From contig CM039139.1 in assembly GCA_022036555.1 (NCBI GenBank), forward strand, positions 10,180,262-10,244,261: 64,000 bases of DNA. The letters are read 5' to 3'. The first letter of the stretch is position 1. Every line of letters begins with the position of its first letter. The notes below the pieces were generated by a model that saw only the letters and a program-made list of their open reading frames with translations, was not told where the DNA came from and did not search any database. This DNA is from Microstegium vimineum. Its lineage: Eukaryota; Streptophyta; Magnoliopsida; Poales; Poaceae. A program made the position numbers and the translations under genes. Of this stretch, positions 1 through 10,273 are shown piece after piece.

Positions 1-1552
1 AGTAACTTCAAGCAAAGCGGTGACCAGTGTCGACTATCAGCTGTTTGCAGTGACATTCTAACTGCAGTCTGCTTTGCAGCTCTGTACATATATACCTGCT
101 TCGGATTGTGAGATGAAGGCATGAAGCAATTGCCTTGTACATCTGTGTACGCAATTGTGCCTGGATTGCATTATTGCATTCGTCCGGATCCACTCATACC
201 ACGTAGCTGGCCATGCTGCAAGGATGATCGGTGAAGTGAAGGTGGCAAAGTGCATCTGGACATTAGCTAGCATGGGTTTAAGGAAAGCCTATGATTCCTG
301 AACACTTAGGGTCCTTAGTTAGAACTCTATTTCAAATTAGAGAGATGTAATAATGTAGCAGTCAAGTCCAACGAAAATTTCTGTAACAATGAGACACGCT
401 CTACGCATTTCTTTATAATGAGACACCCTCGGCCTTTTCTCATATCCGAAGAACACCCTTTATCCTAAGCTTTTTACCCTGCTAATCCACTTTGTTAGAA
501 GATCCGCTAAGGTCTATCACTGAACACTGTGAAGTGTGAACTGTAGATATGCATCCTGACGTCTCAGCTAATTGTCTTGTTGGAAAGCACAAACAGGCAC
601 CGTGTCGTCGTTTATACAGTACAGGACAAGGCCAACCTACGCCGACCTAGGTTGGTCCAACCAGTGCATCGACAGGATGTCTGGGTTGTTCAGACATGGA
701 ATTCAGCACTCCTGTTGCACCAAGACTGGGCAAGCGACTCTTCTCCGGTCAGGACTCAGGAGAGCCATGAAAACAATCATGGTTGAGGATGATCTTGCAC
801 CGTGTCTTGTTGGATGCATGCCTGTTCAGATAATGTCTGTCTCTTGAGATGATATGGCCCGGCCCCTGTGAGTTGCAGTGTTCTAATCTCTCTAGAACTT
901 CAGTTCACAGGAAACAAACTGTTAGAATTAACCGCTGAGAGCTCCAACTCTAGCCATATGTTATTAATCAGGAGACGCGACAAGGAAATCTCAACAAATG
1001 ACGCGAAGGTTTGCGGTCGATCCTTGAGAAGAACACAACATCATATCGGGACCCCGATCATATCATAACACAACACAGAGAGGGTTTCAGTCTGTAATAC
1101 GCTCGAGATATATAATTGATCGCATCATATCAGTCAGCCTCAGCCATGACTCATGACTCCTTTATCCTGACGACGAGGTGTACTGAGATCGAACGGTTAA
1201 AAAATCCAACAGTAATAACGCTCTGACGCTAGAGAAAATACACGTATGTCCAGAGCAGCAGCGCCATACTATGCGCCAAAAAGGGCGATTCCTTTGCCTG
1301 CACTCTAAAAGCCAGGCCGAACCAACTCTTTGTACATGATGACCAGCAACTAAAAGCGGCGCGCAGCCGGCTAGCGCTAAGCTTCTGCCTTTTTTGCCGT
1401 CTAGTGCCATATCAGCTTTCGATCTCCCTCGATCACCATCATCCTCACCTAATTCTCCCCCTGTTTTTCTTGTCATAGGAAAAAAAAAGGAAAATATCAT
1501 GTCGTCACCTAACAAATTGCAGTGCAACCACCATCAGTACTACCGTCCTCGT
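1..1552. other. Intergenic DNA upstream of the laccase
   Basis: I see no supportable gene. The open frames here are short, lack family motifs and overlap on both strands. The last few hundred bases are presumably laccase promoter. Confidence 0.5.
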
Positions 1553-1559
1553 TATATAA
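1553..1559 (+). promoter_or_regulatory. TATA box of the laccase gene
   Basis: TATATAA lies 136 bases before the laccase ATG. A start of transcription about 30 bases downstream would give a 5' leader of roughly 105-110 bases. Confidence 0.55.
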
Positions 1560-1694
1560 CCCTTCGTTTCTCCCACATTGCATTGTATCAGCTCTGGCCG
1601 CCCGTGTGCTATAGCTAGCCACTGTAGCTGCAGCCGTATCTTGCTATCAGTATCCGTTATCCGATCACCCCCAGCATTGAAATTGCGAGGAGAT

Positions 1695-1811
1695 ATGGGG
1701 GCGTCATCATGTCTTCCGTTCCTCCTGTTGTTTGGCACGTTGCTAGCATTGCCGCAGTCGTCGCACGGCGCAACCAGATACTACACCTTCAATGTAAGTG
1801 CATTTCATCAA

Positions 1812-1896
<85 letters not shown>

Positions 1897-2776
1897 TTAG
1901 TGCCGGTTGGTTCATACTGTGTTATGTGTGTACTTGCTTTATTATAGAATAGATCGATGGCGGTCTCTTCTTCCATGCATGATCTATGAACGAAGTTTTG
2001 GGCGAACATGATGAACTGTTATTGACGGACGGGGGTCTATTATCTGCTGTTAATTTCGATCGATATCATGCATGTGTACGGGCTTGTTGCAGGTGACGAT
2101 GCAGAATGTGACGCGGCTGTGCACCACCCGCGCCATCCCGACGGTGAACGGCAAGTTCCCCGGCCCCAAGATAGTCGCAAGGGAGGACGACCGCGTCATC
2201 GTCAAGGTGGTGAACAATGTCAAGGACAACGTTACCATCCACTGGTAATTTTTCTTCTTATTACCCCGTTGCATGTGCACCGCACCTAGTATATACGCTC
2301 TTTGCACGCACCAATGCAACGAACTGCAAAAACCTGATTAATCATGCTTGTCGCAAGCAAGCTGCCATGTTTCGTCAATAGAGAAATCATCTCGTTTCGT
2401 ACCTCTGTCTCGATCCTGGTTGGTGTCAGCAACTAATTAACAAGCATCTACGTATCATCTTTTTTATTTGTTTCATGGACACGCGATGCGAACGGACAAC
2501 AGGCACGGCGTTCGGCAGCTGCGGACGGGGTGGTCGGACGGGCCGGCGTACGTGACGCAGTGCCCCATCCAGACGGGACAGAGCTTCGTGTACAACTTCA
2601 CCGTCACGGGGCAGCGGGGCACCCTGCTCTGGCACGCCCACGTCTCCTGGATGCGCGCCACCCTCTACGGCGCCATCGTCATCCTCCCCAAGCGCGGCGT
2701 GCCCTACCCGTATCCGGTCAAACCATACAAGGAGGTCCCCGTCATCTTCGGTGCGTGCCACTGCTCTGGGTTGATG

Positions 2777-2809
<33 letters not shown>

Positions 2810-4286
2810 AAGGAGCACACACTCACACTGTGGTTGTTGATGCTGCTGCTGCCGCAGGAGAGTGGTTCAACGCGGATCCCGAGGCGATCATCGCCCAGGC
2901 GCTTCAGACTGGCGGAGGCCCAAATGTGTCTGACGCCTTCACCATCAACGGGCTTCCGGGCCCCTTGTACAACTGCTCCAGCAAAGGTAAAGACTCACTC
3001 GGCCCATTGAAAACCGAGGGCGGGCTGGTTTGTGGAAGCTCAACTGACGTTTAGGCTCATGCGTTGGTTCCCTATCCTATCCCCGTAGACACGTTCAAGC
3101 TGAAGGTGCTGCCGGGCAAGTGGTACCTGCTCCGGCTCATCAACGCCGCGCTCAACAACGAGCTCTTCTTCTCAATCGCCAACCACACGCTCACCGTAGT
3201 CGACGTGGACGCCAACTACGTCAAGCCGTTCCACACGGACGTCGTCCTCATCACGCCGGGCCAGACCACCAACGTGCTCCTGCGCGCCGAGCCCGACGCC
3301 GGGTGCCCCGCCGCCACGCACCTCATGCTGGCACGCCCCTACGGCACGGGTCGGCCGGGCTCCTTCGACAACACCACCGTGGCCGCCGTGCTCGCGTACG
3401 GCGCGCCGCACATCAAGAGCCTCCCGCTCTTCCGGCCCTCGCTCCCGGCGCTCAACGACACGGCGTTCGCGGCCAACTACAGCGCCAGGCTCCGGAGCCT
3501 GGCCACCCCGGAGTACCCGGCCATGGTGCCCGTCGCCGTGGACCGCTCCTTCTTCTTCGCCGTGGGGCTCGGCACCCACCCTTGCCCGGCGGACCAGACG
3601 TGCCAGGGGCCCACCAACCGCACCATGTTCGCGGCGTCCATGAACAACGTGTCCTTCACCATGCCCACCACCGCGCTCCTGCAGGCGCACTACAGCAGCA
3701 GCATCGCCGGCGTGTACACCGCCGACTTCCCCGTCGCGCCGCTGGAGCCGTTCAACTACACGGGCACGCCGCCCAACAACACCAACGTCTCCCACGGGAC
3801 CAAGGCGGTGGTGCTGGAGTACAATACCAGCGTGGAGGTGGTGCTGCAGGACACCAGCATCCTCGGCGCCGAGAGCCACCCGCTGCACCTCCACGGCTTC
3901 GACTTCTACGTGCTCGCCCAGGGCTTCGGCAACTACGACTCGTCAAAGGACCCAGCCAGCTTCAACCTTGTCGACCCGGTGCACAGGAACACCGTCGGCG
4001 TGCCGGCCGGCGGATGGGTCGCCATCAGGTTCTTCGCGGATAATCCCGGTGCGTACGTGTAGAACGATTAATTACAACCAATTGATTGATTAATTGCAGG
4101 CGTAGACAGTCAGTCCGTACGTACGTGTTTTCTTGAGAAATGCTAGCTGTTGCAGGTGTTTGGTTCATGCATTGTCACCTGGAGGTGCACACGAGCTGGG
4201 GGTTGAAGATGGCATGGGTGGTCAACGACGGCCCGTTGCCCGAGCAGAAGCTGATGCCACCGCCGTCCGATCTTCCCAAGTGTTGA
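1695..4286 (+). CDS. Laccase (multicopper oxidase), six exons
   Basis: Secreted blue-copper oxidase that oxidises phenolics such as monolignols in the cell wall, reducing oxygen to water. Exons 1695-1793, 2093-2244, 2503-2750, 2858-2986, 3089-4048 and 4156-4286 join in frame with GT-AG introns to 572 residues, the usual plant laccase length. A signal peptide ends near residue 25 (SSHG/A). Copper-ligand motifs appear in order: HWHG across the exon 2/3 junction, WHAHVSW in exon 3, [10 protein letters not shown] in exon 5, and [15 protein letters not shown] in exon 6. The residue ten positions after the type-1 Cys is Leu. Many N-x-S/T sites fit a glycosylated secreted enzyme. The exon pattern (a 152-base second exon and a 129-base fourth) matches the conserved plant laccase structure. 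No frameshift or stop is seen. The paralog number cannot be assigned from sequence alone. Confidence 0.96.
1814..1893. repeat. (AT)n microsatellite in laccase intron 1
   Basis: About 40 uninterrupted AT dinucleotides lie roughly 20 bases inside the 5' splice site of laccase intron 1. Such tracts are highly length-variable. Confidence 0.97.
2778..2809. repeat. (TGC)n trinucleotide tract in laccase intron 3
   Basis: About ten TGC units lie inside the 107-base intron 3. They are not coding in the spliced laccase. Confidence 0.9.
3138..3158 (+). promoter_or_regulatory. Candidate miR397 target site in laccase exon 5
   Basis: This segment encodes I-N-A-A-L-N-N near the start of exon 5. Plant miR397 is known to cleave laccase mRNAs in this conserved region. 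Compared with the canonical miR397 from memory, I count about three mismatches and one G:U pair, two of the mismatches at miRNA positions 2-3, so pairing is plausible but imperfect. Confidence 0.45.
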
Positions 4287-4966
4287 AGATGGATCACGCG
4301 TTGCCATTGATGAACAAAGGATTGTGATTCGTTTCTTTCGAATGATTCGCCTACACACACTTATCAGTTGAAGATACATTTTTTTTTTTGAAAAGGAGTT
4401 GAAGATACATTGTCGTCGTACATAGCGTACACAGCGAACTTAAAGAGGCTTGTGTGTTTTCTATATGCATTCTTTTCTTCTCCATTCTTCTAAAGGTTGA
4501 AAAGGTTGTGTTTTGTGACAGGAAGTCATTGCTTTACTTTCAAATTGATTTCTTCATCTGGAGTAGATTGAAATCCTCTGTTGTTGCAATTCGAATTGTC
4601 AAAGTGGTTTGAAATCCTTGTTTGCTAAGCAAAATGGAAATTCAAACTAATCAATGAAGATGTTGTTTGGGCGTGTGGCAAGAAAACTTCTTAGGAAGAT
4701 GTACCTCCACTGAAAGATAAAATTGCAGGAGAAGCACGTTGAAAACCAGAAGATATTTACACAGTCAGAATAAGCCTTGCGAAGGATATAGACCGTTTCT
4801 TAGATTTATCCATTTTTCCAATCTCCATAGTGAAGATTGGGTTAGGTTCTTGGAGGACAAGTGATTTTAAAACTTGACCCTCAAATAACAATACACATCT
4901 CTATTTAGCATTGATAGGGGAAAACATATCATCGTTATACTCGGGTATTCAACTCTACACCGCTTA
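4287..4966. other. Laccase 3' flank
   Basis: AT-rich 3' flank with the probable laccase 3' UTR. No gene or clear element is seen. Confidence 0.4.
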
Positions 4967-5085
4967 GGCCTTGTTTGGATGCGCATGTATCCACTTACAA
5001 ACCACATGGATTGGAGTGGATATTAGTTCAAATACACTACAACATATGTGGTTTGAGGGAGATATATGAACATCCAAACAAGGCC
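4967..5085. mobile_element. Short MITE
   Basis: A 15-base terminal inverted repeat (GGCCTTGTTTGGATG at 4967-4981, its reverse complement at 5071-5085) bounds 119 bases with no coding capacity. Flanks are TTA on the left and CTA on the right, a near-match to the 3-base duplication of Tourist/PIF-Harbinger MITEs. Confidence 0.65.
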
Positions 5086-5870
5086 CTAGCTTGTCTTTCC
5101 GCATGGCATTAGTCGTTGACAAAGTTAGCCAAGTGCCCAAGTGGAAAGAGTTGGCTGCGAAAATAGCATTCATGCAATTAGATGACTAACAAGACTCGAT
5201 TAGGTGGATGGCCGTAGGGATGAAAACGGATCGGATCAGAGCGGATAATGGCTTTCCCATATCCTAATCCTATTTTTTTGATCGGATTCGGAGCGGATCG
5301 GATATTGTACGGTTTCGGATGTGGATACGGATTTTTTAGATGTCGGAAATGGTACGGATTCGGACCGGTGTTGGAGCGGAAGCGGACTTTTCTAAGTCGG
5401 ATAAAATATGCTTTTGTGTTGTTTTTTATTTAAAGAAATAATTCGTTAACCAAAGTCTTAATTCTTAAAGCGGCAATTCAACACAAAATAATCACCATCA
5501 AATATCAATCCACCACTTCGATTTTAGAGTTCACAAAATATTATCAGAAAATAGTCTACAAATATCATTCACGCATACAACAGAATAATTGATACACGCA
5601 TGGAAATAGGCAATCACTAGGACTACCCTTCCATGTCTTGTGAAAATATAGCGTATGCTATGAAACCTAAGGAGTTGTGCAAACTATGCAAACTCTAATC
5701 TAGACCATTGGACTCTAATCCGATGGTTAGAGGTAAATGTGAGTTATTTTAGTACTTAACCCCCCACTCATCACATCTAATCTAAAATTTTGCAAATCAC
5801 CCCAGCCCCATGCCTGTACAGTTCCTTGTGTGTCTTGTGATCCCCGATCCCCGCGTGCTACACTGCTTCT

Positions 5871-5995
5871 TTAGTGCCCTTTTTCTGTGATTTCAATTGT
5901 AATGGAGATATGTTGTTGTTCACTTGTTCTTTTGACAGTTAATTATCTTATTTCTGTGCTTTTTTAGTGCCCTTTTTCTGTGATTTCAGTTGTAA
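5871..5995. repeat. 32-bp direct repeat, 93-bp period
   Basis: Copies at 5871-5902 and 5964-5995 both begin TTAGTGCCCTTTTTCTGTGA and differ at one base. Confidence 0.85.
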
Positions 5996-6366
5996 ATAAC
6001 ACTTTCGCTCCGCATGTGTATATAGGTCAGCGGCATGGGCAACGAATGCCTTTAATTGCAACATTATACACTTCAATCTGGTCGCCCCTTGAGTATCTTC
6101 AAGATGTCATTCAACACAGTTTTCATCTGCTGGGGCAAATAAGAGCAGTTGTTTTCTATCATTCTCTATGTACCACTTTTTGCAGTTCCCTCTTCTCGGT
6201 CAAAAAACAGTTCTGGCTTCTCTATTTTAGTACTCCTCAAAACAATTTTTGGTACAACTCCTCTGCAGCAGGAGTTAGAGCCGTGCCAAAGAATTTCTGA
6301 CGTTAAAGGCTCGTTTCATTCTGATTTAAATGCCTTGTTCGTTTAGTTTATCAGCTACCGAAACAT

Positions 6367-6668
6367 GTTTTTCTCTTACAATAAAACAACCAAAAATAAT
6401 CACAGTCAGCTTATCAGCCACCGAAACGATCAAACGAACAGGACGAACCGAAACTCCTACTTATTTTATATTAATTAGAGCTTGCACATGGCAGCTCTCT
6501 TCCTATTCTTTCTTTTTACTGTTTTTTTCCTACAATAAAACAACCAAAAACAACCACAGTCAGCTTATCAGCCACCGAAACGATCAAACGAACAGGACGA
6601 AAGGCCGGAACTTCTACTTATTTTATATTAATTAGAGCTTGCACATGGCAGCTCTCTTGCTATTCTTT
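6367..6668. repeat. Tandem duplication of about 154 bp
   Basis: Copy 1 (6367-6520) and copy 2 (6521-6668) share long blocks, including CAGTCAGCTTATCAGCCACC and the stretch ending in TTAATTAGAG, with small indels. A third, partial relative lies just upstream near 6335-6366. The sequence resembles the end of a grass MITE, so this may be a tandemly amplified MITE remnant. Confidence 0.8.
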
Positions 6669-7272
6669 AACAAAATGGTAAATCTGACCATGGACTAACA
6701 CTAAAATCAGTAAAAGTTTCATAAGAGTTTTGTTTGTATTTAATAGTCTGTCATGTATGATATGATAATATTTTAACAAAAACAAAGAAAAAAATAAATG
6801 TAATAAAACAAAACTCTATTAACACAAATACCAATTACTTATAAGTCTTACAATTAATCCCGAGGAAACTATGGAATACCATTTTACATTGAGAATGTGT
6901 ATTTTATTTTTATTTATATGATATAACGGTTTTAGAGTCTTAGAGATAACATAATAAAACTCTCCACTGAAATTGACTTAAAACAACAAAAAACCTTCGT
7001 TAGGATAAAGGTCTACTTGACCTGGAGAATTTGGATATGCAATGAAGTACTATAATGATAACAAGGAAATTTCTTCAAACCCAATCCTAATCCGAGGACT
7101 TTCCGAGTAGAGACTGGAATCAAATGAAATGAGCCAACGGTAGTTGTGGGGCTACGCAGAGAGACATGCGCATTTAATCACCTGCTAGCCTCTGCGGACA
7201 CGCGGGAACACAGAAGGGCCCGCCTCCAGGCCCATTTGACTCAGCCCAGATTGGACGGGAAAGCCATCGGGC

Positions 7273-7569
7273 ACTGTTTAGTTCCAACCAAAATTTAAAA
7301 TCCAAAATTCTAACTATTTTAGATTCCAAAATCCAAAATGTAAAATATTTTAGTAGGGTGTTTAGTTCCAACCAAAATTTGTCTTCCAATGATGGGGATT
7401 ATAAGGATGACACACAAACCAATGTAAAAATTCTCTTATTTTGGTCTCTTGAGTCCAAAATCTAAAATAAGGAATTTTGTTAAATATTTTGGAGGTATTT
7501 AGTTCCATTTTGTAAAATAAAGAACCAAAACCCAAAATATTTTAGATTTCATGGGGAACTAAACACCCC
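7273..7569. mobile_element. MITE-like element, copy 1
   Basis: About 297 bases starting near CTGTTTAGTTCC and ending GGAACTAAACACCCC. An internal GGGTGTTTAGTTCC at 7356 repeats the end. It has no coding capacity. A diverged second copy lies at about 8601-8897, so this is a dispersed repeat family. Confidence 0.65.
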
Positions 7570-8600
7570 TGTCAGTAGACAATACAGAATGCCTATCTAC
7601 TACTAACTCCTGTACTAACTGTCTAACTCCATGGGATTTTGGGGGGCATGGAAAGGCAGCAGGCGAGCTGCATGATTACGCGCCGCTGCCCTAATGCTTG
7701 CACCGTTGAAGAAACAAGAGAATGGATCCAAATGGTACTTTGCCCCTTTTGAATCTTTGCTTTGTTCCGGGGAAATCAGCGATTAATAGGTCGGAATGCA
7801 ATCTTTTTGCAGGTCGGTTTTCGTTGCATATGGTTTCTCGAAAGAATCCAGCCGTACGCCCTTGCAGTTGCATTGATTAAACTCACATGGAGTCGGCCCG
7901 CGAAATCTTAGAATTGTGCCCATTTGCGAATTACTCGCCTTGTACACGGTGGTAACTTACGGTAACAGTAATACGGTTAGAATATACCCATTCTCTTCGA
8001 AATACATGACATCCTAGCATTGAAGGAGAGTATATCTGGCTTCCTTCGAACGTCCTCAGCCGAGAATGTATATCTAGTAATAATGACAGTTCTTATAAAC
8101 GGACAAAGGAAGGCATTGAACCAAAATTCTAAGTCTCATGTTAGTACACCAAAATTAATTAATTATATATTTAAAAAAATATATTTTTATATATTAATAA
8201 ACATTGTTAAATTAATTATGAAATTTATTTTTATAATAAATTAATTTAAATCCATAAATATGTGTACTACTCGTATACTATAATTGTATTAATTATTACA
8301 TTTTTTAAGAACAGAGGTAGTACTATCATTTAGCCAAGGTATTTTTGAATTTTTTGATGTACCCTTATTAGAAGAAGAGAAAAGGAAAAACAATATATCC
8401 AACAAAACAACTCGTGTAGTCATCAAGCCGCATTTCAGCTTGTTCCATGACGTCGACTCCCAAAAACATCCTAGCTTCACCACATTTGCGGTGAATTCTA
8501 GTCTAGCAAAGATAAGATAGTAACTCCAATCACTGAACAAACTCTTGCCACCGTGCCAAGACACCGCAACAACGGCCTCATCGGCCACCAAAGCAAAGTA
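7570..8600. other. Intergenic DNA
   Basis: No gene is supported. The open frames here are short and without motifs. Confidence 0.4.
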
Positions 8601-8897
8601 AGGCCTTCCAACCAAAATCCAAAATCCTAACTATTTTGGATTCCAAAATCTATAATGTTAAATATTTTGGTGGGGTATTTAGTTTCAACCAAAATTTGCT
8701 TTCCAATGATGAGTATTATGAGGATGACACACAAATTAATGTAAAAATTCTCTTATTTTAGCTTCTTGAGTCCAAAATCCAAAATGGGGAATGGACCACT
8801 TTTTGCAAAATATTTTAAGTAATATTTAGTTCTATTTTGCAAAATAAAAAAATAAAACCCAAAATATTTTAGATTTTATGGGAAACTAAACAGGGTC
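8601..8897. mobile_element. MITE-like element, copy 2
   Basis: Colinear with 7273-7569, sharing the blocks TTCCAATGATG, AGGATGACACACAAA and CCCAAAATATTTTAGATTT. It ends in GAAACTAAACAGGGTC. The ends are more diverged than in copy 1. Confidence 0.6.
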
Positions 8898-9113
8898 TAA
8901 GACCATAGACATAGACAATGACCCTGTCGAGGACTGAAGCGTGACAACAGCATCGAGTCCTACTGTGCAAGTTTGCCATCGTCGAACGACGCTAGAGATA
9001 TCACACGGCCAGCACCTCAAGGAATCCTCCCAAAGCCTCCAGATGATAATCCGAGAGGAAAACAAGTTACACCAGTTTCAGATCCTATTGTAGAGTACAT
9101 GATCATCTAGTAA

Positions 9114-9331
9114 GGTCTTGTTTAGTTCCAAAATCTTTCGATTTTATTTGGTAATTATTGTCCAATCATAACATAACTAAGTTCAAAAGATTTGTCTCAT
9201 GATTTACAAACAAACTGTGTAATTAATTATATTATTTACTTATATTTAATACTTCATGCATACGTTTAAAGATTCGATATGATGGGGAATCTTATAAAGT
9301 TTTGGAATTTGAGGTGAAACTAAACAAGGCC
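9114..9331. mobile_element. Tourist-like MITE with TAA target duplication
   Basis: The left end GGTCTTGTTTAGTT and right end AACTAAACAAGGCC form an inverted repeat with one mismatch, flanked by TAA at 9111-9113 and 9332-9334. The 218-base size, ends and 3-base duplication fit PIF/Harbinger-derived MITEs. Confidence 0.8.
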
Positions 9332-9825
9332 TAACTGGGAAATAGAGAGAGAGCCTGTGTTAGGATTATTACGATAAAAAAATAGTGACATGTCATAAAT
9401 CGGAGACTATAAGAACAAAATTTTACTCAGGTGGAGACCGGAGAAACATTTGTCAAATACATAGAATCTTAAGATGAGGGAATAATAACACTTGACCACA
9501 ACGAAGTCTAGCGTACAGAAGAAGAAGCAACCAACGACAGGATTCACAAATGATTGGAAATTCTGACCAGAACCTTGGAAGCGATCATGGTGCAAACTGG
9601 CTGGAAATTATTTTCTGGACCACGCAAAATAAAGGCAGCAAATGCATAACGGGCGGGATACGGATACGCCGGATTCCACTCCAGTGAGCGCTGAGCAGAG
9701 CAGCGTAGGAAGGCAGTCCAACTCAGCCCACCCGATGGCTGCCGCTGCCGCGCTGAAGAAAACGGTCCAGCCACGCCCTCTCCGACCTTCTCCCAGGTCC
9801 GTCAGTCTCTCACCCACATCCCCGT

Positions 9826-9833
9826 TATAAATA
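9826..9833 (+). promoter_or_regulatory. TATA box of the DVL-like gene
   Basis: TATAAATA lies 127 bases upstream of the ATG at 9953, followed by a CT-rich leader typical of plant 5' UTRs. Confidence 0.7.
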
Positions 9834-9952
9834 GAGCTGGGATTCCTCACGCCCCCACACCTATCTCTCTCTCTCTCCAGCGCACTCTAGCTTCCTCCCT
9901 CGCTCGCTCACTACCCACCTCAGCAGGCAGCAGCCTCAGGCCTCGGCGATCC

Positions 9953-10273
9953 ATGGAGTTCTACGTGGACGAGAAGTGGAAGTTCTCCAAGAAGAGCCGG
10001 AACAACGGCAGCCGGCGCGTCCCGGGAGCCGGCGGAGCCGGCGGCGGGGACTCTCTGCTGAAGAGATCGTCCAGCATGAGGGACGTCCCGGCGATCGGGC
10101 GGCGCGGGAGCGGTGGTGTCGGCGCCGCGGCGGCAGCGGCGGCGGCGGGAGGGTGCGCGCCGCAGCCGTCGTTCTCGAGCCGGTGCGCGGGGCTGGTGAA
10201 GGAGCAGCGCGCGCGCTTCTACATCATGCGCCGCTGCGTGACCATGCTCGTCTGCTGGAAGGACTGCTCGTAG
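9953..10273 (+). CDS. DVL/ROTUNDIFOLIA-like small polypeptide
   Basis: A 106-residue intronless protein. The last 20 or so residues (RARFYIMRRCVTMLVCWKD then CS) form the conserved DVL/RTFL domain, a plasma-membrane-associated segment of plant small polypeptides that restrict polar cell proliferation and alter organ shape when over-expressed. The start MEFYVDEKWKFSKK also resembles other family members. The middle is low complexity: a Ser/Arg-rich stretch (LLKRSSSMRD) and an Ala run of about eight, GC-rich at the DNA level. A TATA box lies 127 bases upstream. No break is seen. Family assignment rests on the C-terminal motif and is firm; which family member it is cannot be told. Confidence 0.93.
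   Translation: MEFYVDEKWKFSKKSRNNGSRRVPGAGGAGGGDSLLKRSSSMRDVPAIGRRGSGGVGAAAAAAAAGGCAPQPSFSSRCAGLVKEQRARFYIMRRCVTMLVCWKDCS

Larger units (their letters stand above)
5086..7272. other. AT-rich intergenic DNA with duplicated segments
   Basis: No gene is seen. Around 5212-5400 there is a cluster of CGGATCGGAT-like words. Two duplications are listed separately. The remainder looks like old transposon debris. Confidence 0.4.

Noticed and set aside
1743..2009. Open frames with long alternating Ile-Tyr runs
   Set aside because: They are translations of the (AT)n microsatellite in laccase intron 1.
3120..4043. 307-residue Arg/His-rich frame on + and 240-residue frame on - strand
   Set aside because: Both are shadows of laccase exon 5, caused by its high third-position GC.
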